Part shown: positions 32,297 through 40,938 of the stretch, piece by piece
Position numbering within the stretch: position 1 is the stretch's first letter
How the letters are laid out: the number at the start of each line of letters is the position of its first letter
Origin: JAVZLQ01 sp049700035
Lineage (GTDB): Archaea > Thermoproteota > Bathyarchaeia > Bathyarchaeales > Bathycorpusculaceae
Direction: 5' to 3'
DNA: 64,000 bases
Assembly (NCBI GenBank): GCA_049700035.1
Contig: JBNAWC010000001.1
Coordinates: forward strand, 14,790 to 78,789
Translations under genes and position numbers: made by a program
The notes under the pieces: model-generated
What the model saw: the letters and a program-made list of their open reading frames with translations, nothing else
Told to the model about the DNA's origin: nothing
Databases searched by the model: none

Positions 32297-33085
32297 TTAG
32301 ACCAATCCTAAAAGTTCACTCAACGAAGGAATTGCAAAGTTTAAGCGAATGTAGATGGCTACTGCTAGGATTCCGATAGTTAATGCTAAAAGAACAAAAT
32401 CGTCGCTGCGCATTTTCAAGACGTAAAGGTTTGTGCGTTTTTTTGTTGCTCCCCATGCTCGGGATTCCATGGCTTCCGCAAGTTCAAGGCTTCTCCTTAT
32501 TGCACTTATTATGAGCGGTATCAAAATTGGAATATAATTCCTAATCCTTTTTAAGAAGTTTCCGCGTTCAAGCTCCAGTCCTCTAGCTTTCTGAGCGTCC
32601 ATTATTGTTTGGGCTTCTTCCGCAAGCACTGGAACAAAACGCACTGCTGTTGTGAAGGCAAACGTGAACTCGTATGGCACATGCGTCTGTTCTAGGGCGA
32701 GGCTTAAAGTGTCTGGCGAAGTTGTTAGGAAGAATATTGAGAAGGATTCGACAAGCACTATGAAGCGTAATGTTAGCGCCGAGGCGTTTTCCAGGCTTAC
32801 CGCGAGTGGGTAATGCGTAAAGAAGTACGTTACGACAAAGTTTGTTAAGAATATTATCGTTGCTAGGAATGCTGCGCCTCGCATTGAGCGCATCCATTCA
32901 CGTTTAACTCTGGCTAATAAGACGAAGGGAATCTGCATAACAAATAGCACTATAAGCGGGATAATTTCCCAGAAAATTATTGCTATCACAAATATTGCGC
33001 ATACGTAGATGAACTTTATTCTAGGGTCTAAATCATGGATTGGCGAATGAACTTTCCTAAACTTTAAACCATCAAAAACGCTCAT
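32297..33085 (-). CDS. ecfT: ECF transporter T component (EcfT/CbiQ family)
   Basis: 262 residues with about five membrane segments and the two Ala-Arg-Gly-type coupling motifs, QKARGLELE and ESRAWGAT, that dock on the ATPases. EcfT couples ATP hydrolysis to rotation of a substrate-specific S component. Its ATG overlaps the preceding ATPase stop (ATGA). No S component is adjacent, which is typical of group II ECF modules shared by several distant S components. QueT at 14 kb is a candidate partner. Confidence 0.9.
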   Translation of the reverse strand: MSVFDGLKFRKVHSPIHDLDPRIKFIYVCAIFVIAIIFWEIIPLIVLFVMQIPFVLLARVKREWMRSMRGAAFLATIIFLTNFVVTYFFTHYPLAVSLENASALTLRFIVLVESFSIFFLTTSPDTLSLALEQTHVPYEFTFAFTTAVRFVPVLAEEAQTIMDAQKARGLELERGNFLKRIRNYIPILIPLIISAIRRSLELAEAMESRAWGATKKRTNLYVLKMRSDDFVLLALTIGILAVAIYIRLNFAIPSLSELLGLV

Positions 33086-33906
33086 TGCTTCTTTCCCTCT
33101 AAAATGTTGAGCAGGATTTCGCGTGCCTCGTAAATGTCAATTACATCCTTCTTTAATCCCAAATCTGACAACTGCAGAAAGATTTGTGTTACCTGTGGCG
33201 GGACAATTGACGCTTGAGTTAGCAGTTTCTCATTTGTTAAAACTTCTTTTGCTTGTCCGTCTGCAACGATTTTTCCTTCGCGCATTAACACAACTCTTGG
33301 GTTGCATTCTGCCACAAACTCGACATCATGCGTTACTATCACAACTGTTTTTCGCTGAGTTTTCATCTGCATTATAAATTGTCGAAGTTTCTCCTTTTGC
33401 TGATAATCTTGCCCTATTGTTGGCTCGTCTAAAATGAGTATTTTTGGGTTCCAAGCCAAAACTGAGGCTAACGCCACACGTTTCCTTTCTCCCCCACTCA
33501 GCATGAAAGGCGATGTTTTTCTGTATTGCGCCAAGCCCAGAAGGTTTAGCGCCCATGTCACACGTCTCTTTATTATGTTCTCTTTAAACCCGAAGTTTCG
33601 CAGTGCGAAGGCTATTTCCTCCTCAACTGTTTCGCTGAAAAGCTGATGGTCTGGATTTTGGAACACGAATCCAACGTTTCTGGCTAAGGTTGCAACGCTT
33701 ACCTTTGTTGTGTCAACGCCGTCAACGAGTACTCTGCCTTTTGTCGGTTTGAGGAGTCCGTTAAAGTGTTTGACGAGGGTTGTTTTTCCAGCTCCGTTTT
33801 GTCCCATTATTGCCACGAATTCGCCGTTCTCTATTTTAAGTGATATCCCCTTTAGGGCTTCAAAGCCGTTTGGATAAGTGAAATAGACATCCTCAACCTC
33901 AATCAT
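33082..33906 (-). CDS. ecfA2: ECF transporter ATP-binding protein (second)
   Basis: 274 residues from ATG at 33906, which overlaps the upstream ATPase stop as ATGA; a longer frame to 33948 has no support. Walker A GQNGAGKTT, Q-loop VFQNPDHQLF, signature LSGGERKR, Walker B ILILDEPT and switch His in VIVTHD are all complete. A C-terminal extension of about 40 residues follows the ABC core. It forms a heterodimer with the first ATPase beneath EcfT. Confidence 0.92.
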   Translation of the reverse strand: MIEVEDVYFTYPNGFEALKGISLKIENGEFVAIMGQNGAGKTTLVKHFNGLLKPTKGRVLVDGVDTTKVSVATLARNVGFVFQNPDHQLFSETVEEEIAFALRNFGFKENIIKRRVTWALNLLGLAQYRKTSPFMLSGGERKRVALASVLAWNPKILILDEPTIGQDYQQKEKLRQFIMQMKTQRKTVVIVTHDVEFVAECNPRVVLMREGKIVADGQAKEVLTNEKLLTQASIVPPQVTQIFLQLSDLGLKKDVIDIYEAREILLNILEGKKQ

Positions 33907-34754
33907 TTTTGCTTCAAAGCCTCCCTTAGCATGTTTACCATTTCCCAAGACGATAATGGAACAGCGTTGCCAAGCTTTACGCCGTCGTTTCTAAGCATGT
34001 GGTAAAGTCTCGTCGCCTTCGGAATTCCTATGCCAATCAAACGTGTTTCTTGCATGCTTAAAATTTCTCGTGGATCACCATCAAAAACCACTTTTCCTTC
34101 GTCCATTATTATTATGTGGTCGGCGTAAACCGCTGTCAAATCAAGCCTATGCTCAACGAGAATCACCGTTATCCCCAATTTTCTGTTCAAATCGTAAATG
34201 ACTTCAAATATTTTCTTTGCGCTCAAGGGGTCGAGGAATGATGTAGGTTCATCCAAAACCATGACCTCTGGCTGCATGGCTAAGACTGACGCTATGGCAA
34301 CGCGTTGTTGTTGCCCGCCAGACAGCTCATGTGGCGGTCTATCTTTCAAATCGTATACGCCAGTCAACTCTAAAGCCCAGTCAACTCTTTTTCGCATTTC
34401 TTCCCTCGGGACTCCTAGGTTTTCAAGTCCAAATGCCACATCTTTCTCTACGGATAACGCGAAAAGCTGGTTTTCTGGATTTTGGAATACAAGTCCAACG
34501 TGTTTGGCTAGTTCGTATGTTGGGTGTTCTGAAACCTTAAGTCCTGCTACCATGATTTCGCCTTCAAGTGTTCCTTGATAAAAATGGGGGATTAATCCGT
34601 TGAAGCATCTGCACAGTGTTGTTTTTCCGCAACCGCTCGGACCAGTAATGAGCACGAATTCGCCTTTTTCTATTTTGATGGAAACATCCCTAATCGAAGG
34701 CTTTGTTGCTCTTGGGTATGAATAGATCAACGCTTTTGTTTCAATTATTGGCAT
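33903..34754 (-). CDS. ecfA1: ECF transporter ATP-binding protein (first)
   Basis: 283 residues. Walker A GPSGCGKTT, Q-loop VFQNPENQLF, signature LSGGQQQR, Walker B VMVLDEPT and VILVEHR are present; both NPxNQ/NPDHQ loops in this pair are typical of ECF and cobalt-type ATPases. It starts the EcfA-EcfA-EcfT operon, which begins 53 bases after the DHH phosphoesterase gene and could be read either from its own promoter or from the exosome superoperon. Confidence 0.92.
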   Translation of the reverse strand: MPIIETKALIYSYPRATKPSIRDVSIKIEKGEFVLITGPSGCGKTTLCRCFNGLIPHFYQGTLEGEIMVAGLKVSEHPTYELAKHVGLVFQNPENQLFALSVEKDVAFGLENLGVPREEMRKRVDWALELTGVYDLKDRPPHELSGGQQQRVAIASVLAMQPEVMVLDEPTSFLDPLSAKKIFEVIYDLNRKLGITVILVEHRLDLTAVYADHIIIMDEGKVVFDGDPREILSMQETRLIGIGIPKATRLYHMLRNDGVKLGNAVPLSSWEMVNMLREALKQK

Positions 34755-34807
34755 GCTCTTTTCCTATTCCTATCTAGCAAAATTTTGTCTCATTTAAGAG
34801 TAGCTAC

Positions 34808-35803
34808 TTAATTTTGCTTTGCCAAACGTTCTTTTAAAAGGCGCAAACACTTCTTAAGTCCAGTTTCAACGTCGCCAACACCGTTCACTCCCGCGGCTGT
34901 AGCGTGCCCCCCACCCATCCCGTTTAGTTGTTCTCCAAGAGGCTTGGCTATGTCTCTTCCCAAGTGTATATGCGTTTTTTCCACAAACTCATTAGTGCAC
35001 CTTAAACTGATTTCTATGTTTTCATTTTTCTGTCCAGCAACAACCGCAACATGCGCTCCCAAATCTATTATGGCTCTCGCCGCAGAAGCTTGATAGGCGC
35101 TGACATGCGAAAACGCGATAATCCACTCCCCAATTTTAAAGAGTTTCGCCCTCCTACAAGCCTTAAGCCTTGCCACGCGCTCCGAAAAGTCCATTGGAAG
35201 GGCCAACATCGAAAGCGCTTCTCGCGCGTTTACTCCAGCGTCAACTAGTTCCGCTATGCTTTTTAATGTTGAAGAGTTTGCCAACACGAAGTGGCGTGTA
35301 TCAAAGGCTATTCCAAGGAAAAGTGCTTTAGCCTCATTCGCATTTACCTTTACGCCAATTTCTTTAAAAAAGCCGTAAATTATCTCGCATGTCGATGATG
35401 CCTCCTCGCTTGTTATGCATGCTTTCGCTATTTTCTGTGTTTCTGGATGGGTTGCGTGGTGATCTATAACTATTATTGGCGCCTTAGAGTTTTTCACTTT
35501 TTCAGCCAAATTGTTTAGCTGTTGAATCGTGTTAGTGTCTAGAAGTATGATTACTTCCGCTTTTTCAACACTTGGTTGCATGCTTATCTCTATCGGCAAA
35601 CTTTTCAGAAGGTGTTTCGAAAGTCTGCTTATTCCATGAGCTGCGCCTATTTCTACTTCCAAGTTTGGCTTTAGACGCTTTAATAGGCTTGAAAATGCGT
35701 AAGCTGAGCATATTGCGTCTGGGTCCGCGTTATGGTGGCATAGTAATAGCACAAACTTCGCGTTTGCCTCTTCTAATATTCTTGTTATTTCTGTGAACGG
35801 CAT
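34808..35803 (-). CDS. DHH/DHHA1 phosphoesterase (RecJ/NrnA-like)
   Basis: 331 residues. The DHH domain has HHNADPDAICSAYAF (metal ligands), LLDTN and VIDHHATHP; the DHHA1 part ends with GMGGGHATAAG, the substrate-binding Gly-rich loop. Proteins of this class are exonucleases or oligonucleotide/dinucleotide phosphatases, and archaeal forms degrade short RNA or act with the replisome. Its ATG overlaps the end of the DUF3194 gene by 19 bases. The last position in the exosome superoperon fits a role in finishing short RNA fragments (inference). Confidence 0.88.
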   Translation of the reverse strand: MPFTEITRILEEANAKFVLLLCHHNADPDAICSAYAFSSLLKRLKPNLEVEIGAAHGISRLSKHLLKSLPIEISMQPSVEKAEVIILLDTNTIQQLNNLAEKVKNSKAPIIVIDHHATHPETQKIAKACITSEEASSTCEIIYGFFKEIGVKVNANEAKALFLGIAFDTRHFVLANSSTLKSIAELVDAGVNAREALSMLALPMDFSERVARLKACRRAKLFKIGEWIIAFSHVSAYQASAARAIIDLGAHVAVVAGQKNENIEISLRCTNEFVEKTHIHLGRDIAKPLGEQLNGMGGGHATAAGVNGVGDVETGLKKCLRLLKERLAKQN

Positions 35804-36087
35804 TTGAGTTCCCTCAAATATTTCTCTGCAGCCTTGAATGCTTCTTTCACCGCTTCGTCTACAAGGCTTTGCGCGTTATAGTCCTTCATAGCCTTTGTCA
35901 GTGTGACGTCAACGTCAACACTTAGCGTTAATGGTTTCGCTCCATCAGCTTCGGTGCTTACACTTAACATTTTTATCTCTTTTGAAGGAAGCTTTGAAAG
36001 TACATACTTTCTGGCAGCTTCCTCTGCAACAGAGCATAATTCTTCCATTTGTTCATCAGTCAACTCTGGAATGCCCAAGTCTTCCAC
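35785..36087 (-). CDS. DUF3194-family small protein
   Basis: 100 residues from GTG at 36087 with GGGTGA upstream. The alternation ELTDEQMEELCSVAEEAARK, then KEIKMLSVSTEADG and LTLSVDVDVTL, then a C-terminal helix is the DUF3194 pattern, known almost only from archaeal exosome/prefoldin clusters. Function unknown. It lies between prefoldin beta and the DHH phosphoesterase, as in other archaea. Confidence 0.82.
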   Translation of the reverse strand: MEDLGIPELTDEQMEELCSVAEEAARKYVLSKLPSKEIKMLSVSTEADGAKPLTLSVDVDVTLTKAMKDYNAQSLVDEAVKEAFKAAEKYLRELKCRSQK

Positions 36088-36102
36088 ATTTTCACCCAGA
36101 GT

Positions 36103-36480
36103 TTAGGGTTGGGGTGATGACGGAGAAACTGGGCTTAGGTCTTGTTGAAGTTTGGCTTGTAAATCCTTTAGTTGAGTGCGTAAACGTTCTTCTTGTTTGC
36201 CTAAAACTGTGGCGCGTGTGTTGAGTAACTCTTTTCTTTCATTCAGGTCTGCTACAACCTTCGCCTTTTCAGCTTTCACCAGAAGCGTGCCGATAGCCCT
36301 ATAAATCACGGCGTCTTCTGCCATTTTCTGCAGTTCGCTTAGTGCCTGTTCAATTTCTGTAAGTTCAAGTTCCACCTGCTGTTTTTGCGCCAGAACTGAT
36401 TGGAGGGTCTGCTGTAGTTGTTGAAGTCTTAAGAGGCGTTCTTGAACGTGGGGCGGAAGCTTTGAAATTTCTTCACTCAC
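36103..36480 (-). CDS. pfdB: Prefoldin subunit beta
   Basis: 125 residues: two long coiled-coil helices (about 5-50 and 70-112) joined by a short beta hairpin (DAVIYRAIGTLLVKAEKAK), the beta-prefoldin layout. Prefoldin is a cytosolic hexamer of two alpha and four beta subunits that holds unfolded proteins for the thermosome. GTG at 36480 has GGAGTG upstream. The Pro/Ser-rich tail after 115 is a minor extension. Confidence 0.93.
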   Translation of the reverse strand: MSEEISKLPPHVQERLLRLQQLQQTLQSVLAQKQQVELELTEIEQALSELQKMAEDAVIYRAIGTLLVKAEKAKVVADLNERKELLNTRATVLGKQEERLRTQLKDLQAKLQQDLSPVSPSSPQP

Positions 36481-36522
36481 TTTTTACACTCCCATCTGCA
36501 CAGCAATAAACCAAGCCCCTAA

Positions 36523-36786
36523 TTAACATTTTCTAAGCTTAAACCTCAAAAGTTCTAAAACGTTTAACAGCGAGTTTATCCATCTTAAATAAGCGTTTAG
36601 TGCCGCTCGCAGAGCCACGGTGTCCCTTGCCTCTACGTTCAAAATTAAATGGTTTCCTTCAACTTCTATGGTGGCTCTTGAACGGAATGTTGGTGGCTTT
36701 TGCATTTCTGGCTGTAAGGCTTTTAAAATTGTTTGCAGTGAATGTTTATCCTTAAATTCAATTTTGCATTTAGCGCGTGTGTCCAT
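36523..36786 (-). CDS. pcc1: KEOPS complex subunit Pcc1
   Basis: 87 residues: strand-helix-strand-strand-helix with ILKALQPEMQ, RSRATIEVEGNHLILNVEAR and DTVALRAALNAYLRWI, the Pcc1 pattern. Pcc1 is the dimerisation and tRNA-binding subunit of KEOPS, which makes t6A37 in tRNA. It sits between eL43 and prefoldin beta. The RNA polymerase P subunit gene often found beside it in other archaea is missing here (only 22 bases separate pcc1 from eL43). Confidence 0.9.
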   Translation of the reverse strand: MDTRAKCKIEFKDKHSLQTILKALQPEMQKPPTFRSRATIEVEGNHLILNVEARDTVALRAALNAYLRWINSLLNVLELLRFKLRKC

Positions 36787-36808
36787 AATGTAACCATTAA
36801 GCGGTGGC

Positions 36809-37111
36809 TCATTCGCTTTCTTCTGTAGCTGCTTCTCGCACTACCTCTTCTACTGGTGCTCCCTTTGCGACGCGTTTGGCAACCATCCCAAGCTTTGTTG
36901 TTGGAGTGTAAGCGCCACCAGCAAAAACAAAGCCACATTTTCTACATTCCCAAACGCCAATGCTTACTCTTTTCACACGCTGGAACCCGCATTGTGGGCA
37001 TGTATGTGGCTTCTTTAGTTCTGTGACAACTTTGATGTAACGTTTCCTAACCGTTGAGCCGTAACGTGCTCCAAGTCCGCGTGTCGGTCCAACCTTTTTC
37101 GTCCTTCCCAT
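36809..37111 (-). CDS. rpl37ae: Ribosomal protein eL43 (L37Ae)
   Basis: 100 residues from ATG at 37111, which lies two bases after the rrp42 stop; the frame extends to a TTG at 37123 without support. MGRTKKVGPTRGLGARYGST is the family N-terminus, followed by a zinc ribbon (CPQCGFQ...CRKCGFVFAGGAY). An acidic tail of about 25 residues follows. Large-subunit protein in the exosome superoperon. Confidence 0.95.
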   Translation of the reverse strand: MGRTKKVGPTRGLGARYGSTVRKRYIKVVTELKKPHTCPQCGFQRVKRVSIGVWECRKCGFVFAGGAYTPTTKLGMVAKRVAKGAPVEEVVREAATEESE

Positions 37112-37113
37112 AG

Positions 37114-37905
37114 CTATCGCCAACCAAGCCTCTTCCCTATTTCTTCGCTTTTTTCTTTAGCTATTTGCGCAGCCTCCAAAACCTGCTGCGGCGAGAAGTA
37201 GCCGCTTCCACCCTTCTGTATTGCACATATGTTTGCGTCGTCATCAACAGCCATGGAAATCCGCGCATCCATAACTTGCTCTTCATCCAGTCCTGGGTCA
37301 ACAATGAGTTTTTCACCTATCTTCGCAAAAGTTACGGTTATTGGACGCTTTCTAACGGGCAGTGGAACATAACCAGGCTTGATTTTGACTTGCCCTTCTT
37401 CAACTTCGTAGTTTGGCATCTTCGTGTTGAGTAGTGCTGCTACCGCGGCTATTGCTGAAGCGTCTATTAGGTTTCCATCGTGGTTCAACACGTAAACGTC
37501 AACGAAAACGACAAAAACGTTTTTTCCCGGCTCTATGCACAGCTTTTCAAGGTCTATGGCTTTTGATTCGCGTATTCCCCTGTCAACGATTCTTGCGAGT
37601 TCTATGGAATTCTCGTCTGGCGGTCCTGGCTCAAATGTTGGAGATGCTAATGGCACGAGTTCCGCGTTTACGGTTAATACGCCTTCGTTTGGCGTGTCTG
37701 AGAATGGTTGTCCAGTTTCAATTTTCACTCCAACCATGACTTCTGTTTTTCCGAGAAGCACTCTTGCAGAACCTTCTGCGCGTTCAATTATTCCTTGTTC
37801 AACTTTTATTTCGCGGTAATCCTTCAAGTTTCTGCCGTCTAAGCGTTTTCCCTTTGCTATTAGTTGCGCGATTTCCCTTTGTTTTACGCGTGTAATCATT
37901 GCCAT
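37114..37905 (-). CDS. rrp42: Exosome core subunit Rrp42
   Basis: 263 residues, RNase PH fold. KGKRLDGRNLKDYREIKVE opens the domain, GVKIETGQPFSDTPNEG and EPGKNVFVVFVDVYVLNHDG are typical of Rrp42, and the catalytic acidic site of Rrp41 is absent, as expected for the structural partner. Three Rrp41-Rrp42 dimers form the phosphorolytic ring of the archaeal exosome. Its ATG shares one base with the rrp41 stop (TAATG). Confidence 0.96.
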   Translation of the reverse strand: MAMITRVKQREIAQLIAKGKRLDGRNLKDYREIKVEQGIIERAEGSARVLLGKTEVMVGVKIETGQPFSDTPNEGVLTVNAELVPLASPTFEPGPPDENSIELARIVDRGIRESKAIDLEKLCIEPGKNVFVVFVDVYVLNHDGNLIDASAIAAVAALLNTKMPNYEVEEGQVKIKPGYVPLPVRKRPITVTFAKIGEKLIVDPGLDEEQVMDARISMAVDDDANICAIQKGGSGYFSPQQVLEAAQIAKEKSEEIGKRLGWR

Positions 37906-38639
37906 TACTCTTCTGCCTCCTTAAAGCTTACGTACTTGGCTTTTAAGGCTTCCTTCTGTAGTGCGTAGATTTTTTTGCAGCCGTCGAGTGCAAGGTTAAC
38001 GGCTTTCTCAAACTCTTCAAGCGTTAGTTGCCCATCCATTTGAAGCAATGTTATTGCGTTTAGGTTTGGCATTAAAGCCAGTGGCACGTCTGCCTCTCCC
38101 ATTTTGTCTTCTGTATCCATCAAATCTAGAACTATTGTGTCATCAACTTTTCCAGCAGAGCATGCGGCAACCAAATCCCGCATTGGAATTCCAGCGTCAG
38201 CCAAAGCCAGTGAGGCTGCTGTTATGCTTGCGCACCGTGTGCTTCCGTCAGCTTGCAAAACTTCTATGAAGATGTCTATTCCAGTTCTTGGGTAATATTC
38301 AAGGAATATTGATGGTTCAAGCGCTTCTCTAATGACTTTTGAGAGTTCAATTTCTCTCCTTGATGGCGCTGGTGATTTGCGCTCTTGAACGGAGAATGGC
38401 GCCATGTGATAACGGCACCTTAAGACCATGCGGTCTGGGAGCGCCATGTGTTTTGGATGCAACTCTTTTGGACCAAAAACCGCTGCTAAAATTTTGTTTT
38501 TTCCTTGTTCGATGTATGCTGAACCGTCGGCGTTTGATAAAACCCCAACATCAATTTTTATTGGTCTTAACTCGTCTGGTTTTCTACCATCCAACCTTAA
38601 ACCTTTCTTATCAATCAATTTTACACTTTTCTGGCTCAT
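37905..38639 (-). CDS. rrp41: Exosome catalytic subunit Rrp41
   Basis: 244 residues. RLDGRKPDELRPIKIDVGVL, FGPKELHPKH, SPAPSRREIELSKVIREALE and the active-site stretch DLMDTEDKMGEADVPLAL (phosphate and metal site) identify the catalytic subunit. It degrades RNA 3' to 5' using phosphate, or adds tails from ADP. It is followed directly by rrp42 and preceded by rrp4 with a one-base gap. Confidence 0.97.
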   Translation of the reverse strand: MSQKSVKLIDKKGLRLDGRKPDELRPIKIDVGVLSNADGSAYIEQGKNKILAAVFGPKELHPKHMALPDRMVLRCRYHMAPFSVQERKSPAPSRREIELSKVIREALEPSIFLEYYPRTGIDIFIEVLQADGSTRCASITAASLALADAGIPMRDLVAACSAGKVDDTIVLDLMDTEDKMGEADVPLALMPNLNAITLLQMDGQLTLEEFEKAVNLALDGCKKIYALQKEALKAKYVSFKEAEE

Positions 38640-38640
38640 C

Positions 38641-39342
38641 CTAATTTACACCTCTCTTTTCCTTCATTTCTTTAAGCATCTGTGTTATGCGATCTGTTAA
38701 ACCGCTTGTATGGGACTCTTCCTCAATCTTGTTTATCGCCATAATTGCTAACTGCTCATCTTCTGGCGTTTTACCAGTTATCAATATGACGCCGTTTAAA
38801 CCTAGGATTATTTGGCATCCAGTTTCCTGCTTTATCATTGATATCATTGAACCTCTTCTCCCGATTACGCGTGGAATTTTTGTCGGGGTGATTTTTATTA
38901 TTTGACCGCGGGTTATTTTTCCAAGTCCAGGCTCTGCCACTGTTAGTTGCGGGTTGTGCGCTCTGTCGTAGGCGATTATTTTTGCGACTATTAGGTCTCC
39001 TATGTCTAGGACTTGGGATAAATCGTCCTTTTGCGGTCTGAATGGTCTGCTTAGGGCGTCAGATGCCCTTAAAAGTGCTTCGTATGGCGCATTTATGTCC
39101 ACTGTCCAGCCGTTAAACCCTATTTCTGTAACAGTTCCAATTACTATGTCTCCAACCTTTGGGATGTAGAACGCTCTCAATGCGACAACGTTAACTTTCT
39201 TGTTTTCGTAATCCACCAAACCTATTCTTGAAGCGTAAATCTTTTTCCCTTCAGCATAAGTGTTTTCGCCAGCTATGTAGTCGTCTTCTGCAATCAGTTC
39301 TCCGGGAACAACAAGCTGTTTTCTTTCAAAAAATGTTGGCAT
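38641..39342 (-). CDS. rrp4: Exosome cap subunit Rrp4
   Basis: 233 residues: N-terminal domain (VVPGELIAEDDYIAGENTY), an S1 RNA-binding domain (GDIVIGTVTEIGFNGWTVDI) and a KH domain with the GRRGSMI loop. Rrp4 caps the RNase PH ring and feeds RNA in. The other cap protein Csl4 and DnaG are not in the window. Confidence 0.96.
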   Translation of the reverse strand: MPTFFERKQLVVPGELIAEDDYIAGENTYAEGKKIYASRIGLVDYENKKVNVVALRAFYIPKVGDIVIGTVTEIGFNGWTVDINAPYEALLRASDALSRPFRPQKDDLSQVLDIGDLIVAKIIAYDRAHNPQLTVAEPGLGKITRGQIIKITPTKIPRVIGRRGSMISMIKQETGCQIILGLNGVILITGKTPEDEQLAIMAINKIEEESHTSGLTDRITQMLKEMKEKRGVN

Positions 39343-39376
39343 GCATCACACCTAACTCATAATTATTTTTGGGCTT

Positions 39377-40066
39377 TTAAGAAATTATTTTTGCCTCTCC
39401 ACTTCCCTTTGTTATTTCACCAAGTTTTTCTAGGAAGGGTGCATATAAGCCTGCTGGCATCTCTATTACGCCGTACCATGAGCCGTCTGGGCGCCACTCC
39501 TCCCTTTTTATTGTTCCAAAGCCTTTTATTGTGCCATACGCCCTCGCAGAGTATTGTGCTGGTATGTGAACGCCCACTGAGACTTGCTCCATCTTTAGTG
39601 GCAAGATTGTCCTGAGCTGTTTTATGATTTCTTTTGCTTGTTCTTCCACTGGTTTAAATGGGTCTATTGGATAGTGTATTTGTTCCAAGGCGTTTTCCAC
39701 GCGCATGGGTGGATGTGGCAAGTTTGTTTTGGGGTCAACGCACTGTCTTGAAATGAAATCTATAATTTGTTTTCTCTTGTCTTCAATCATTTTTCTGCGC
39801 TGTTCCGTTGTGAGTTGCAAGGTTCCCTTTTTCAGTATTATGTCTGCAATTTTAAGAGGGTCTGTTGTTCCGAAAGCCTTGCGGAGGTTTTCTTCAGCCA
39901 CTTTTGTGCCTTTGTTTGCGTCTGAAAATATTGTTTCAGTGACAAGTACTTCGCTTAGGGCTGTTATTTTTCCCATTCTGTAATCCAACGCTTTTTGGGG
40001 TTTCACGAGAACTTCAAAGTGCTCATTGTCCTTTGTTATGCGTGCAACAGTGTATTTTTCACTCAT
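39377..40066 (-). CDS. sdo1: SBDS ribosome maturation protein
   Basis: 229 residues from ATG at 40066 (a TTG six bases upstream is less likely). YTVARITKDNEHFEVLVKPQ, YRMGKITALSEVLVTETIF and AFGTTDPLKIADIILKKGTL define the N-terminal FYSH domain; two further domains follow. With EF-2 homologues SBDS releases aIF6 from the new large subunit. Order proteasome alpha, SBDS, rrp4 is the conserved archaeal one. Confidence 0.96.
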   Translation of the reverse strand: MSEKYTVARITKDNEHFEVLVKPQKALDYRMGKITALSEVLVTETIFSDANKGTKVAEENLRKAFGTTDPLKIADIILKKGTLQLTTEQRRKMIEDKRKQIIDFISRQCVDPKTNLPHPPMRVENALEQIHYPIDPFKPVEEQAKEIIKQLRTILPLKMEQVSVGVHIPAQYSARAYGTIKGFGTIKREEWRPDGSWYGVIEMPAGLYAPFLEKLGEITKGSGEAKIIS

Positions 40067-40073
40067 CAGCAAT

Positions 40074-40802
40074 TCACTTGCCTGCGCCCAATTCTTTCAA
40101 AACATCCTCTATTTTCTCGTCGCTGAGCATCTCCATTTTCTTCGTTGCTGATGGTATTACCGCTATTTTTATTCTTGGGGGCAATTGTCTTGCTTCTAAG
40201 GCTTTTACCAAGCATTTTGCTGCAAGTTTTACAGCGTCGTCGAGGCTCATGTCCTCTTTATATTCTTCCTTGAGTATTGCGAAGACGGTTTCTCTTCCAG
40301 CGCCTTCTGCCCTACACTTGTAACTTCTGTATGTTCCGCTTGGATGTGTTCCAAGAATTCGGTTGCCGGTTTTGTCAACTCCGCCGAAGATCATTGATAC
40401 TCCGAAGGGTCTTACGCCAGCGTGTTGCGTGTATAACTGTTTTATGTCACATATCCTTTTTGTTACAACTTCTACGTCTATTGGCTCGTCGTATGTTAGC
40501 CTGTTGCTTTGGGCGTAAATTCGCGCCTGGTCTATTAGGACGCGAGCGTCAGAGCTTAAACCAACTATTGCCACCCCAATATGCTCATCAATCTTAAAGA
40601 TTTTCCATGAATTTCCAGTTTCTTCAAGCGGGTCAGCGGTTTCCTCCGCCCCCAAAACAACGCCTTCAACGCATTTTATCCCCAAAATTGTGGCTCCACG
40701 ATTAACAAGCTCCATTGCATATTCAACTTGAAAGAGCCTGCCGTCTGGTGAAAAAACCGTTATTGCACGGTCATAAGCACCTGGTGCCGCAAACACAGAC
40801 AT
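40074..40802 (-). CDS. psmA: Proteasome subunit alpha
   Basis: 242 residues. YDRAITVFSPDGRLFQVEYA is the alpha-subunit N-terminal gate helix, followed by GIKCVEGVVLGAEE and GGVDKTGNRILGTHPSGTY. Seven copies make the outer ring of the 20S proteasome. Interaction with PAN-type ATPases needs a C-terminal H-b-Y-X pocket. ATG at 40802 has GAGGTAG upstream. It is the first gene of the exosome superoperon. No beta subunit is in the window; the PAC-like protein near 1.7 kb may act on this ring (inference). Confidence 0.97.
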   Translation of the reverse strand: MSVFAAPGAYDRAITVFSPDGRLFQVEYAMELVNRGATILGIKCVEGVVLGAEETADPLEETGNSWKIFKIDEHIGVAIVGLSSDARVLIDQARIYAQSNRLTYDEPIDVEVVTKRICDIKQLYTQHAGVRPFGVSMIFGGVDKTGNRILGTHPSGTYRSYKCRAEGAGRETVFAILKEEYKEDMSLDDAVKLAAKCLVKALEARQLPPRIKIAVIPSATKKMEMLSDEKIEDVLKELGAGK

Positions 40803-40938
40803 GTATATCTACCTCACACTAACACATTTGCAGTCTCTCATACAGTAATTAGATTAATTAATGTTATGCTTAATTGCTATGTGAGTTCTCCATACCCAAT
40901 ACTTTTCGAGAACTGAAACGATACTCGCTCTTGCAAAG

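Noticed and set aside
40803..40938. A/T-rich gap upstream of psmA with partial inverted repeats
   Set aside because: The matches are short and imperfect and fit an ordinary promoter region.
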